From Bacteroidota bacterium (GTDB lineage Bacteria; Bacteroidota; Bacteroidia; Chitinophagales; Chitinophagaceae), in contig CANHGS010000030.1 of NCBI GenBank assembly GCA_947460595.1, positions 1 through 39,384 of the forward strand: a stretch of DNA of 39,384 nt, written 5' to 3'. Positions 16,834 to 24,749 of this stretch are shown here, one piece after another. The first letter of the stretch is position 1. Each line of letters begins with the position of its first letter. The notes beneath the pieces were generated by a model that saw only the letters and a list, made by a program, of their open reading frames with translations, had not been told where the DNA came from and did not search any database. Position numbers and translations under genes: made by a program.

Positions 16834-17439
16834 ATGGCACGTTACACAGGTCCTAAGACCAAAATTTCCAGAATCTTTGGCGAACCCATTTTGGGTAATG
16901 CCAAGTGGTTGGGTAAGAACAGCAACCCTCCCGGTCAGCACGGTGCTGCCCGTAAGCGTAAAACCTTGGGTGAATACGCTTTACAATTACGTGAAAAGCA
17001 AAAAGCCAAATACACTTACGGTGTATTGGAGCGCCAGTTCCGTAAAACCTTTGAAGAAGCGCAGCGTCTAAAAGGAGTTACCGGTGAAAATTTGATCAAA
17101 TTATTGGAATCTCGTTTGGATAACACCGTTTTCCGTATGGGTCTCACTGCTAGTCGTCCTGAAGCTCGTCAGTTGGTAAACCACAAGCACATTACCGTTA
17201 ACGGTGAAGTGATGAATGTACCTTCTTACACTTGCAAACCAGGTGATATCATTGCTTACAAACCCAAGAGTGCTGATAACTCTGCAGTAGTAAGCAAGAG
17301 CCGTGGCAAGAATCCTAAGTTTGGCTGGATTGACTGGAATGAAAATGAAAAGAAAGGTACTTTCATTACCATGCCAGATCGTGAGAGCGTTCCTGAGAAT
17401 ATCAAGGAGCAACTGATTGTAGAATTGTACTCTAAATAA
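16834..17439 (+). CDS. rpsD: 30S ribosomal protein S4
   Basis: This 201-aa primary 16S rRNA-binding protein shows MARYTGPKTKISRIFGEP, the PPGQHGAARKRK loop, the S4 RNA-binding domain (ESRLDNTVFRMGLTASRPEA, then RQLVNHKHITVNGEVMNVPS) and the C-terminal EQLIVELYSK. It lacks the zinc cysteines of some S4 proteins. In E. coli S4 represses this operon translationally; whether it does so here is unknown. A classic terminator sits 1 nt beyond its stop. Confidence 0.98.
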   Translation: MARYTGPKTKISRIFGEPILGNAKWLGKNSNPPGQHGAARKRKTLGEYALQLREKQKAKYTYGVLERQFRKTFEEAQRLKGVTGENLIKLLESRLDNTVFRMGLTASRPEARQLVNHKHITVNGEVMNVPSYTCKPGDIIAYKPKSADNSAVVSKSRGKNPKFGWIDWNENEKKGTFITMPDRESVPENIKEQLIVELYSK

Positions 17440-17440
17440 T

Positions 17441-17477
17441 AAAAGGACCTGGATGGAAAGATCCGGGGTCCTTTTTT
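17441..17477 (+). terminator. Intrinsic terminator between rpsD and rpoA
   Basis: AAAAGGACC pairs with GGTCCTTTT, and an inner GGAT/ATCC stem closes the loop; a T-run follows. It lies immediately after the rpsD stop and 61 nt upstream of rpoA, so rpoA-rplQ expression must depend on readthrough or a separate promoter. Confidence 0.8.
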
Positions 17478-17538
17478 CAAACATATTCCTTCTTTCTCTT
17501 GTGGGAAGAAGATTCATCAGTAAAAAACAAGTTCTAAT

Positions 17539-18540
17539 ATGGCCATATTAAGCTTCCAGAAGCCAGACAAAATCGTTTTACAAAAAGCAACAGATTTTGA
17601 AGGACAGTTTGAATTCCGTCCATTGGAACCAGGTTTCGGCCTGACCATCGGTAACGCCCTGCGCAGGGTATTGCTGAGTTCTTTGGAAGGTTTTGCCATT
17701 GTTGGTATCAAGATCGAAGGCGTTGACCACGAGTTTGCAACCATCAAGGGAATCACAGAAGACGTTACCGAAGTGATCCTAAATTTGAAACAAGTTCGTT
17801 TCAAGAAAACTGTTGATCATGAAGTAGCTAATGAGAAAATCACGTTGTCTATCAAAGGCCGCACTGAATTCAATGCAGGCATGATTGGTGAAGGTTCTCA
17901 GAGCTTTCAGGTAATGAATCCTGAACTGGTTATTTGCACCATGGATAACACTTCTAAATTGGATATTGAATTAACCATTGCTAAAGGCCGTGGCTATATT
18001 CCAGCTGAAGAGAACAAAGTAAAGGATTCCGTTTTTGGATACATTGCTATTGACTCTATTCACACACCTATCAAGAACGTGAAATACGCAATTGAGAACT
18101 ATCGTGTGGAACAAAGAACAGACTACGAGAAATTAATCTTAGACGTGGCTACCGATGGAACCATTCATCCTGAAGACGCGGTTAAACAAGCTTCTCGTAT
18201 TTTGATTCAGCATTTGATGATCATCACTGATGAGAACATCACTTTTGACAACAAAGAAGACAAAAAAGAAGATGTTGTTGACGAACACGTATTGCAATTA
18301 CGCAAAGTGTTGAAGACTCCATTAGAAGACTTGGATCTTTCTGTACGTGCCTTCAATTGCTTGAAAGCTGCTAAAATTAACAGCTTGAGCGAGTTGGTAC
18401 AATACGAACAAGAAGACCTTATGAAGTTTAGAAACTTTGGTCAGAAATCACTTTCTGAAATTGAGCAAGTGTTAACTGAAAGAGGTTTGAGCTTTGGTAT
18501 GGACTTGAACAAACTAGGATTGGATAACTTGGATAACTAA
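17539..18540 (+). CDS. rpoA: DNA-directed RNA polymerase alpha subunit
   Basis: This 333-aa subunit nucleates RNA polymerase assembly and contacts promoter DNA and activators. The alpha-NTD contains EFRPLEPGFGLTIGNALRRVLL (residues about 24-45) and the following GVDHEFATIKGITEDVTEV. An acidic linker (NKEDKKEDVVDE region, about 240-252) leads to the alpha-CTD with helix-hairpin-helix elements LDLSVRAFNCLKAAKI and LMKFRNFGQKSLSEIEQVL. Length and order are standard. It follows the terminator-like hairpin after rpsD and precedes rplQ by 81 nt. Confidence 0.98.
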   Translation: MAILSFQKPDKIVLQKATDFEGQFEFRPLEPGFGLTIGNALRRVLLSSLEGFAIVGIKIEGVDHEFATIKGITEDVTEVILNLKQVRFKKTVDHEVANEKITLSIKGRTEFNAGMIGEGSQSFQVMNPELVICTMDNTSKLDIELTIAKGRGYIPAEENKVKDSVFGYIAIDSIHTPIKNVKYAIENYRVEQRTDYEKLILDVATDGTIHPEDAVKQASRILIQHLMIITDENITFDNKEDKKEDVVDEHVLQLRKVLKTPLEDLDLSVRAFNCLKAAKINSLSELVQYEQEDLMKFRNFGQKSLSEIEQVLTERGLSFGMDLNKLGLDNLDN

Positions 18541-18578
18541 GCTTGGCTTGTTTTCTAGTTAAACTTCCCATTCATCAC

Positions 18579-18606
18579 ATCTTATATTCCTGACACGGTA
18601 TAAGAT
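18579..18606 (+). other. Hairpin in the rpoA-rplQ spacer
   Basis: ATCTTATA / TATAAGAT is an 8-bp perfect, AT-rich stem around a 12-nt loop, 15 nt before the rplQ ATG. It might influence rplQ translation; low thermal stability. Confidence 0.4.
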
Positions 18607-18621
18607 ATAAAAACAAATGTC

Positions 18622-19158
18622 ATGCGTCACGGAGACAAAATCAACAACCTCGGCCGTAAAAAGGCACATAGGGTTGCACTATTACAGAATCTGGCTAGCC
18701 AGTTGATCACACACAAGCGTATTGTTACTACTTTGGCTAAAGCTAAAGCATTGCGTACCTACGTTGAACCATTGATCACTAAAACAAAGAAAAACGAAAG
18801 CGCTGCTCAAATCAGCCACAACCACCGTTTGGTGTTTGCAGAATTGCAAGACAAAACTGCTGTGAAAGAATTGTTCACAGTAATTGGTCCAAAAATTGCT
18901 GCTCGTCCAGGTGGATACACTAGAATCTTGAAATTAGGCATCCGTCCAGGTGACAATGCTGAAAAAGCAATGATTGAACTTGTAGACTTCAATGAAATTT
19001 ACGGTAACGGCGTTGAAAAAGCAGCTGAACCTGCCAAGAAAACACGTAGAGCCGGTGGAGCCAAGAAGAAAGCTGAAGCAGCAGAAGTTGCTCCAGTAGC
19101 AGATGAAACTCCAGCAGTTGAAGAAACTCCAGCAGTTGAAGATAAAGCCGCTGAGTAA
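18622..19158 (+). CDS. rplQ: 50S ribosomal protein L17 with extended acidic tail
   Basis: The L17 core (residues 1-about 125) is recognised by [42 protein letters not shown] and [23 protein letters not shown]. It binds 23S rRNA near the exit tunnel. Beyond the core there is a low-complexity tail of about 50 aa: first lysine/alanine-rich ([14 protein letters not shown]), then acidic with a tandem [12 protein letters not shown] repeat. Tails of this kind occur in Bacteroidota L17; the role is unknown. A strong terminator 26 nt later ends the cluster. Confidence 0.97.
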   Translation: MRHGDKINNLGRKKAHRVALLQNLASQLITHKRIVTTLAKAKALRTYVEPLITKTKKNESAAQISHNHRLVFAELQDKTAVKELFTVIGPKIAARPGGYTRILKLGIRPGDNAEKAMIELVDFNEIYGNGVEKAAEPAKKTRRAGGAKKKAEAAEVAPVADETPAVEETPAVEDKAAE

Positions 19159-19183
19159 ATTCATGAAACTAACAAAACATATA

Positions 19184-19213
19184 GGCAAGACTTTTTTAGT
19201 CTTGCCTTTTTTT
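19184..19213 (+). terminator. Intrinsic terminator after rplQ
   Basis: A perfect 9-bp stem GGCAAGACT / AGTCTTGCC has a T5 loop and a seven-T tail. It is the end of the ribosomal-protein/rpoA transcription unit. Confidence 0.93.
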
Positions 19214-19289
19214 ATGACCAATGTGTAAAAGATTATCCCTGAATTAGGGCCAATTGTATTTTTTTTGCAAAACAAATTTGAATTGAACC

Positions 19290-20396
19290 ATGCCTCAGAC
19301 CAAGCAACCCGCCATTTTAGTTTTAGCAGACGGACACTCGTTTCACGGATCGGCTTTTGGTAAAACAGGAATCGCCACAGGCGAAATCTGTTTCAATACC
19401 GGAATGACCGGGTACCAAGAAGTTTTTACTGACCCTAGCTATACAGGCCAGGTGTTAATTATGAATAACGTGCATATTGGAAACTATGGCGTAAAAGAGG
19501 TAGATGTAGAGAGTAGCTCAGTGAAAATACATGGTTTGATAGCGCGTAATTTAGAAGAATTATATAGCCGTTTCCAAGCCAATGGTAATTTGAATGATTA
19601 CTTAAAAGACAACAATATTGTTGCCATTGATGACATAGATACACGCGCTTTGGTGGCTCATATTCGCACAAAAGGTGCCATGAACTGTATTATCTCTTCT
19701 TCAGAACTTGATGTAGCAGTTTTGAAAGCCCAATTGGATGCAGTGCCTGATATGGACGGTCTTGAATTAGCAAGCACGGTGAGTACCAAAGAAGAATATG
19801 AGCTAGGCGATATAAACGCAGCCATTAAAGTTGCGGTATTAGATTTTGGGGTTAAAAAACACATTCTAGAATGCTTGGTAGAAAGAGGAGCGCATGTAAG
19901 GGTGCATCCTGCTAAAACGCCTTTGAGTAGATTAAAAGAATTCCAGCCAAATGGATACTTTCTCTCAAATGGCCCTGGTGATCCCGCTGCCATGCCTTAT
20001 GCAGTTGCTACCGTAAAAGATATATTGCAAGAAAATAAACCTGTATTTGGCATCTGTTTAGGGCATCAGTTATTAGCCAGAGCCAATGATATTCCAACTT
20101 TTAAAATGCACCATGGTCATAGAGGGTTGAACCACCCGGTGAAAAATATCATTACGGGTCAGTGTGAAATCACCACCCAAAATCATGGCTTTGGGGTTGA
20201 CCCAGAAGCAGTGCGCAATCACAATAATGTAGAGATTACGCATTTGAATTTGAACGATGAATCCATTGAGGGAATTCGTTTAAAAGATCGTCAGGCCTTT
20301 AGTGTGCAATACCATCCAGAAAGTACTCCTGGTCCACACGATAGCCGTTACTTATTTGACAATTTCATGGATATGATGCGTCATCAAAACAATTAA
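19290..20396 (+). CDS. carA: Carbamoyl-phosphate synthase small (glutaminase) subunit
   Basis: This 368-aa subunit supplies ammonia from glutamine to CarB for carbamoyl phosphate, the precursor of arginine and pyrimidines. The N-terminal domain shows FNTGMTGYQEVFTDPSYTGQ (34-53). The class I amidotransferase domain has LSNGPGDP (225-232), the nucleophile C256 in GICLGHQ, GHRGLNHPV (276-284) and the catalytic pair H342/E344 in YHPES. Length is normal. carB is not adjacent, so the two subunits are encoded separately at least within this window. A T-rich -7-like region lies about 22 nt upstream of the ATG but is not a clean match. Confidence 0.97.
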   Translation: MPQTKQPAILVLADGHSFHGSAFGKTGIATGEICFNTGMTGYQEVFTDPSYTGQVLIMNNVHIGNYGVKEVDVESSSVKIHGLIARNLEELYSRFQANGNLNDYLKDNNIVAIDDIDTRALVAHIRTKGAMNCIISSSELDVAVLKAQLDAVPDMDGLELASTVSTKEEYELGDINAAIKVAVLDFGVKKHILECLVERGAHVRVHPAKTPLSRLKEFQPNGYFLSNGPGDPAAMPYAVATVKDILQENKPVFGICLGHQLLARANDIPTFKMHHGHRGLNHPVKNIITGQCEITTQNHGFGVDPEAVRNHNNVEITHLNLNDESIEGIRLKDRQAFSVQYHPESTPGPHDSRYLFDNFMDMMRHQNN

Positions 20397-20466
20397 GAGG
20401 CCTTTCTTATACGATTGAAAATGAGGCATTTATATTTACTAAAAAGGCAAACAAGTATTGGTTTTA

Positions 20467-20474
20467 TAACTTTG
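20467..20474 (+). promoter_or_regulatory. -7 box of porin-like gene
   Basis: TAACTTTG is an exact TAnnTTTG match, 118 nt upstream of the ATG. It implies a leader of about 110 nt, much longer than for the neighbouring genes. Confidence 0.5.
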
Positions 20475-20516
20475 TACAAGATTAATGATAAGTATTGAAC
20501 ATACTGTTTTGGATAA

Positions 20517-20566
20517 TCAGTGATAAATCCGATTTTCGTTCTATAGTCACTGACCTCTATGGGTCA
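20517..20566 (+). promoter_or_regulatory. Structured 5' leader of porin-like gene
   Basis: TCAGTGA (20517-20523) pairs with TCACTGA (20547-20553). An overlapping alternative, TGACC (20551-20555) with GGTCA (20562-20566), shares the TGA, so the two stems are mutually exclusive. An A-rich stretch follows just before the ATG. It may be a regulatory or stabilising leader. Confidence 0.35.
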
Positions 20567-20592
20567 AAAAATTAAAATCAAAAAAAAGCAAC

Positions 20593-21225
20593 ATGAAAAA
20601 TCTGTTCTTGTTATTGGTGGCATTTATGGCTTTTGCCTTAAACGCTTCTGCACAAAAAAAAGCTGATATCCGTTTGAATGGATACGCTGTTGGCGCATTC
20701 AGCGATAAAGTAGATTCTTATTATTCCTCTACTGAATTTTTCAAAGGAACCATCAATGGTGGCTTCCAGTGGGGAGCCGGTATTGAAATCAAACCTCAAA
20801 AAATGGTGGGTATTGAGTTTTTATATAATCGATTGGATACCAAATCCTCAATGGTATATTTTAGTGGGGGGGAAAAATCAGGCACATTTAATACCGGAAT
20901 CAACAATTTCATGCTGGGTGTCAACCATTATTTTGTTTCAAATGACAAAGTAGAAGGTTTTGGTGGATTGTTGGTAGGCGTTACTGGATTCAAAATTGGT
21001 TCGGCTACTGCCACTAAATTTGGGTATGGGTTTCGTCTTGGTGGTAATATTTGGGCTACTCCTAAAGTAGGTCTTAAATTACAAGCCCAATTAATGTCTG
21101 CTAGTCAGGCGGTGGGTGGAGGATTCTACCTAGGCACTGGTGGTGCTGGTGCTGGCGTTTCTTCTTATTCTTCTTTCTACCAATTTGGATTGGGCGGCGG
21201 TTTGGTATTCAAACTGGGTCAATAA
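20593..21225 (+). CDS. Small outer-membrane beta-barrel protein (porin-like)
   Basis: This is a 210-aa protein with a signal peptide ending NASAQ. The mature part alternates hydrophobic and polar residues with many glycines and aromatics (GGFQWGAGIEIKPQKMVGIEF, FGYGFRLGGNIWATPKVGLKLQ), as in 8-stranded OmpA/OmpW-like barrels; the last strand is FYQFGLGGGLVFKLG. No periplasmic domain or substrate clue is visible. It is monocistronic, with its own -7 box and a strong terminator 17 nt after the stop. Confidence 0.8.
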   Translation: MKNLFLLLVAFMAFALNASAQKKADIRLNGYAVGAFSDKVDSYYSSTEFFKGTINGGFQWGAGIEIKPQKMVGIEFLYNRLDTKSSMVYFSGGEKSGTFNTGINNFMLGVNHYFVSNDKVEGFGGLLVGVTGFKIGSATATKFGYGFRLGGNIWATPKVGLKLQAQLMSASQAVGGGFYLGTGGAGAGVSSYSSFYQFGLGGGLVFKLGQ

Positions 21226-21242
21226 TCTTTTTAGATAGTTGG

Positions 21243-21278
21243 GCCTGTTTTGTCCTTTGGGATAAAACAGGCTTTTTT
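21243..21278 (+). terminator. Intrinsic terminator after porin-like gene
   Basis: GCCTGTTTT pairs with AAAACAGGC, with an inner TCC/GGA extension, followed by six T residues. Strong and well placed. Confidence 0.93.
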
Positions 21279-21312
21279 ATTCCCCTGATTCAAGGTTTTC
21301 CTCAAGAATAGA

Positions 21313-21320
21313 TACTTTTA
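21313..21320 (+). promoter_or_regulatory. -7-like box of the BamA-like/glk/aroQ operon
   Basis: TACTTTTA differs from TAnnTTTG only at the last base and ends 17 nt before the ATG at 21338. Confidence 0.45.
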
Positions 21321-21337
21321 CAACCAGAGTTTAGCCA

Positions 21338-22591
21338 ATGCAAGATCTCCTTAAAAAATACCTAGTTCTATTTTTTCTGTTCATCCAATTAAATCTTTTA
21401 TTGGGGCAAGCAGATAGTACTGTTGGGCTAAATCCTGTTCCACAAAAAGACCTGATAGATTACTTAAGACAGTATACTAAGCATAGTGGCAAAGCGCCAG
21501 ACACAAACTTGCAAGTTGGTAAATTGTATAAGACTTATCTGCCGGTTGTTGGTTATGGACCAGCTGTTGGGTTTGTATTTGGTGGTGGGATTAGTTTTAG
21601 CACGCTTTTAGGACAAGCCAGCAATACCCATATTTCCTCCGCATTATTAAATGCTAGCGTTACTACTAAAGAACAATTTTATATGAACCTGAGAACCAAT
21701 CTCTACTTGCCCAATGATACATGGATTATGCAAGGAGATTTTAGGATCATGTTGTATGCACAACCCACGTATGGTTTAGGGATTCAAAAAAACGAATCAG
21801 ATTCTGGTCAAAATATGCGCTTCAATTATTTTAGGTTTTATGAAAAAATCTATAGAAATGTAGCCAAATATTTTTATGTAGGAATGGGGATTCAATTAGA
21901 TAAGCATTTTCAAATCAGCGACGAGCAATTAGATCTTGACTTGCCTGGCCAAAGAGTAACGGACCACTATGCTTATTCAACAACCAAAGGCTTTGGTCCT
22001 GCAAAATATACCACCTTGGGTTTTTCGGTAGATTTTCTCTATGATAGTAGGGACAATTCTATTAATAGTTACAAAGGCGCTTATGCTCAATTATCCTATA
22101 GGCAGAACCTAAGCTTTTTAGGGAGCAGTCAAAATAGTAGTTCTTTGTTTTATGATTTGAGAAAGTACATTGTTCTAGGCAATCGCTCAGCAGACAAATC
22201 CATTTTAGCCTTCTGGACCTGGGGGCAGTTTAATACCAGTGGTAATATTCCTTATTTAGCGCTCCCCTCAATTGGTTGGGATACGTACAATAGGTCAGGA
22301 AGGGGTTATGTACAGGGCAGATTAAGGGGGACTAATATGCTGTATATGGAATCAGAATATAGGTTTCCACTGACTGCAAACGGATTTCTTGGAGCCGTGG
22401 TTTTTATAAACGGAACTACTGCCTCTAGTAATATGCAATCCCAGCCCTTATTCAATAGCACCGCCGTTGGCTATGGGGCAGGATTAAGGGTTAAAATGGA
22501 CAAACGCTCTAGAACCAGCATTGGGGTAGACCTAGGAATGGAAAACGGAAATACCCGAAGAATTTATTTTAACTTGCAAGAGTGCTTTTAG
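21338..22591 (+). CDS. BamA/TamA-family (surface antigen) outer-membrane barrel without POTRA domains
   Basis: This is a 417-aa exported protein (signal peptide ending LLLGQ). After a short region of about 60 aa the chain is a barrel: GFVFGGGISFSTLLG, then LGFSVDFLYDSRDNSINSY (the strand-loop typical of this family), then RGYVQGRLRG and YMESEYRFPL, resembling the VRGF/Y loop-6 and following strand of BamA-like proteins. The final residues are NLQECF with a terminal aromatic. It is too short for POTRA repeats, so it is probably not the essential BamA but one of the short surface-antigen barrels of Bacteroidota. It starts a tight operon with the lipoprotein gene 21 nt downstream. Confidence 0.82.
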   Translation: MQDLLKKYLVLFFLFIQLNLLLGQADSTVGLNPVPQKDLIDYLRQYTKHSGKAPDTNLQVGKLYKTYLPVVGYGPAVGFVFGGGISFSTLLGQASNTHISSALLNASVTTKEQFYMNLRTNLYLPNDTWIMQGDFRIMLYAQPTYGLGIQKNESDSGQNMRFNYFRFYEKIYRNVAKYFYVGMGIQLDKHFQISDEQLDLDLPGQRVTDHYAYSTTKGFGPAKYTTLGFSVDFLYDSRDNSINSYKGAYAQLSYRQNLSFLGSSQNSSSLFYDLRKYIVLGNRSADKSILAFWTWGQFNTSGNIPYLALPSIGWDTYNRSGRGYVQGRLRGTNMLYMESEYRFPLTANGFLGAVVFINGTTASSNMQSQPLFNSTAVGYGAGLRVKMDKRSRTSIGVDLGMENGNTRRIYFNLQECF

Positions 22592-22612
22592 CCAATTCAT
22601 TAAACCATCCAT

Positions 22613-23230
22613 ATGAAAAATACTATTGTTTTGCTGTTGATGGCCATATTTGTCATTTCTTGTGGAACCGTTGCTAGGATAGAAAAATCTTGGAGGGACC
22701 CGGATACCCAAGTAAATATGGAACAATTAAATAAAATTTTAGTGGTTGCGCATTTACGCAATGAAGCAGATAGACGATCTACAGAAGATAGAATGGCGGG
22801 TTATTTAAACGGAAAGGGAGTGGTTTCATATACTTTTTTGACTAAAAGTGAAAACGAAGAAAATAAAGAGAAGGTTCGCGCTAAATTAAAAGAAGATGGA
22901 TTTGACGCTGTGGTGGTGATGCGATTATTAGACGTAGACAAAGATGTGCAATACGTTCCGGGTACCATTAGCACTTATCCTACCTATTATCGGGGTTTTT
23001 ATGGATACTATTACAATAGTTTTAACCGCTTTTATGACCCTGGTTATTATCAAACAACTAAAACTTATTTGGTAGAAACCAATATCTATTCTCTCAAACA
23101 AGACAAGTTGATTTTTAGTGCAGTAACTTCTACTGCTAACCCTGAGAACTTAGATAAGCTAACAAATGCTGTTACAAAATCGGTGTATCAAAAAATTAAA
23201 TCTGAAGGTTTTATTACTGGCTTGAAATAA
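22613..23230 (+). CDS. DUF4136-like lipoprotein
   Basis: This is a 205-aa lipoprotein; the signal peptide ends at lipobox VISC with C17. The rest has a mixed alpha/beta pattern: KILVVAHLRNEADRRSTEDRM, FDAVVVMRLLDVDKD, a tyrosine-rich loop (YPTYYRGFYGYYYNSF) and a final helix NAVTKSVYQKIKSEG. The pattern resembles DUF4136 lipoproteins of unknown function. It sits between the barrel gene and glk with 21- and 27-nt spacers, so co-transcription is likely; a functional link with the barrel is inference. Confidence 0.7.
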   Translation: MKNTIVLLLMAIFVISCGTVARIEKSWRDPDTQVNMEQLNKILVVAHLRNEADRRSTEDRMAGYLNGKGVVSYTFLTKSENEENKEKVRAKLKEDGFDAVVVMRLLDVDKDVQYVPGTISTYPTYYRGFYGYYYNSFNRFYDPGYYQTTKTYLVETNIYSLKQDKLIFSAVTSTANPENLDKLTNAVTKSVYQKIKSEGFITGLK

Positions 23231-23257
23231 GCATTCTTAAGACAAGTTTTTAGAGAC

Positions 23258-24298
23258 ATGGACATTGAACTATTGATACCCATAGCGTTTAAGCAAAAAG
23301 GATTTTCCACTGAGGAAAATAGTATTGTATTAGCTGGAGATATTGGCGGAACCAAAGCCAATATGGCACTTTGTAGATTTTATGCCGGTGGAATGGAATT
23401 GATCAAAGAGAAAAAGTATGTGAGCAAGGATCACGTAAACTTTGGAAATATTATTGCTGATTTTATAGCAGGTGAACAAGTGCCACAAAAACTATGCTTA
23501 TCAGTAGCAGGTCCGGTCATTGATGGGAAAGTAAAATTCACCAACCTGAGTTGGGAAATTGATAAAAATCAAATTAGTGAAATGTTGGGCGGATGCCCTG
23601 TAGCTATCTTAAATGATTTGGAAGCAACTGCCTATGGTTTGGCAGCACTTAAGCCTTCTGAATTACACGTGTTGCACAAGGGCACCAATATTACCCCAGG
23701 GAATATTGGTATTCTAGCCGCTGGAACAGGTTTGGGAGAAGCAGGTTTGTTTTTTGATGGTAAAGCGTATCATCCTTTTGCAACAGAAGGTGGGCACGCC
23801 GATTTTGCGCCAAGAACCAAACAAGATATAGCCTTACTTCATTTTTTACAAACAAGGCATGATCACGTTAGCTGGGAAAGGTTATTAAGTGGTCAAGGTA
23901 TTGTTACCATTTGGGAATTCTTGACTCAAGTAGAACAAAAGTCCTGTGCTCAATCCATCTTGGATCAAATGACAACCATGGATCCAGCCGCTGTAATAAG
24001 CAATGCGGCAAAGGATGGCTCTTGTCCTGTTTGCGTAGAAGCCATTGCCTTATTCAATAGATTTCTTGCTATTGAAGCGGTAAACTTAATTTTGAAACTT
24101 AAAGCAACTGGTGGATTGTATTTGGCTGGTGGGATTGCTCCCAAATTATTAGCGCTGTTAGATCCAGCGGTTTGGAATCAGGTTTTTGAAACCAGCGGAA
24201 GAATGCGTCATCTATTAGCAGCAGTATCTGTTTATGTAATGATGAATGAAAAAGCACCCCTGTTGGGTTCCATCTATTATGCAGGTTTGAATTTGTAA
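23258..24298 (+). CDS. glk: Glucokinase
   Basis: This is an ATP-dependent glucokinase of the Glk (PF02685-type) family, forming glucose 6-phosphate. The 346-aa protein shows the phosphate-1 loop GDIGGTK (27-33), LSVAGPVIDG (81-90), the catalytic base D120 in LNDLEA, GTGLG (156-160), EGGH (177-180) and the SWERLLSGQGIV region. About 25 residues precede the ATP loop, slightly more than in E. coli. It lies inside the operon, 13 nt before aroQ. Confidence 0.93.
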   Translation: MDIELLIPIAFKQKGFSTEENSIVLAGDIGGTKANMALCRFYAGGMELIKEKKYVSKDHVNFGNIIADFIAGEQVPQKLCLSVAGPVIDGKVKFTNLSWEIDKNQISEMLGGCPVAILNDLEATAYGLAALKPSELHVLHKGTNITPGNIGILAAGTGLGEAGLFFDGKAYHPFATEGGHADFAPRTKQDIALLHFLQTRHDHVSWERLLSGQGIVTIWEFLTQVEQKSCAQSILDQMTTMDPAAVISNAAKDGSCPVCVEAIALFNRFLAIEAVNLILKLKATGGLYLAGGIAPKLLALLDPAVWNQVFETSGRMRHLLAAVSVYVMMNEKAPLLGSIYYAGLNL

Positions 24299-24311
24299 AT
24301 GAATATAACTT

Positions 24312-24749
24312 ATGAAAATAGCCATCATCAACGGACCTAATTTGAATTTACTTGGAACACGCGAACCAGGTACTTATGGTTCTCAAAGTTTTGAACAATA
24401 CTTTGCAGAATTACACAAGCATTTTCCAGAAATAGTGTTCAGCTATTTTCAAAGCAATATTGAAGGAGAATTGGTGAGTGAATTGCAAAGGGTTGGTTTT
24501 GATTATGATGGTATTGTATTAAATCCAGCAGCGTATACGCATACTTCCGTAGCCATTGGAGACGCTATTGCGGCCATTAAAACAGCGGTAATAGAAGTGC
24601 ATATTAGCAATGTGCACGCGAGAGAAGATTTTAGAAAATTGTCACATGTGTCAGGCAAGTCGGTTGGTTGTATTACCGGTTTGGGTTTAAAGGGCTATGC
24701 ATTAGCTGTTCAATGGCTCATAGACAATCACGCAACAAAACATGCATAA
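24312..24749 (+). CDS. aroQ: Type II 3-dehydroquinate dehydratase
   Basis: This 145-aa shikimate-pathway enzyme, dodecameric in known members, is recognised by INGPNLNLLGTREPGTYG (6-23), with catalytic Y22 and R17 on the lid loop, FQSNIEGELV (47-56), LNPAAYTHTS (70-79) and IEVHISNVHAREDFR with H102. Length is typical. Its last 8 nt overlap the start of the glycosyltransferase gene, indicating translational coupling. Confidence 0.97.
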   Translation: MKIAIINGPNLNLLGTREPGTYGSQSFEQYFAELHKHFPEIVFSYFQSNIEGELVSELQRVGFDYDGIVLNPAAYTHTSVAIGDAIAAIKTAVIEVHISNVHAREDFRKLSHVSGKSVGCITGLGLKGYALAVQWLIDNHATKHA

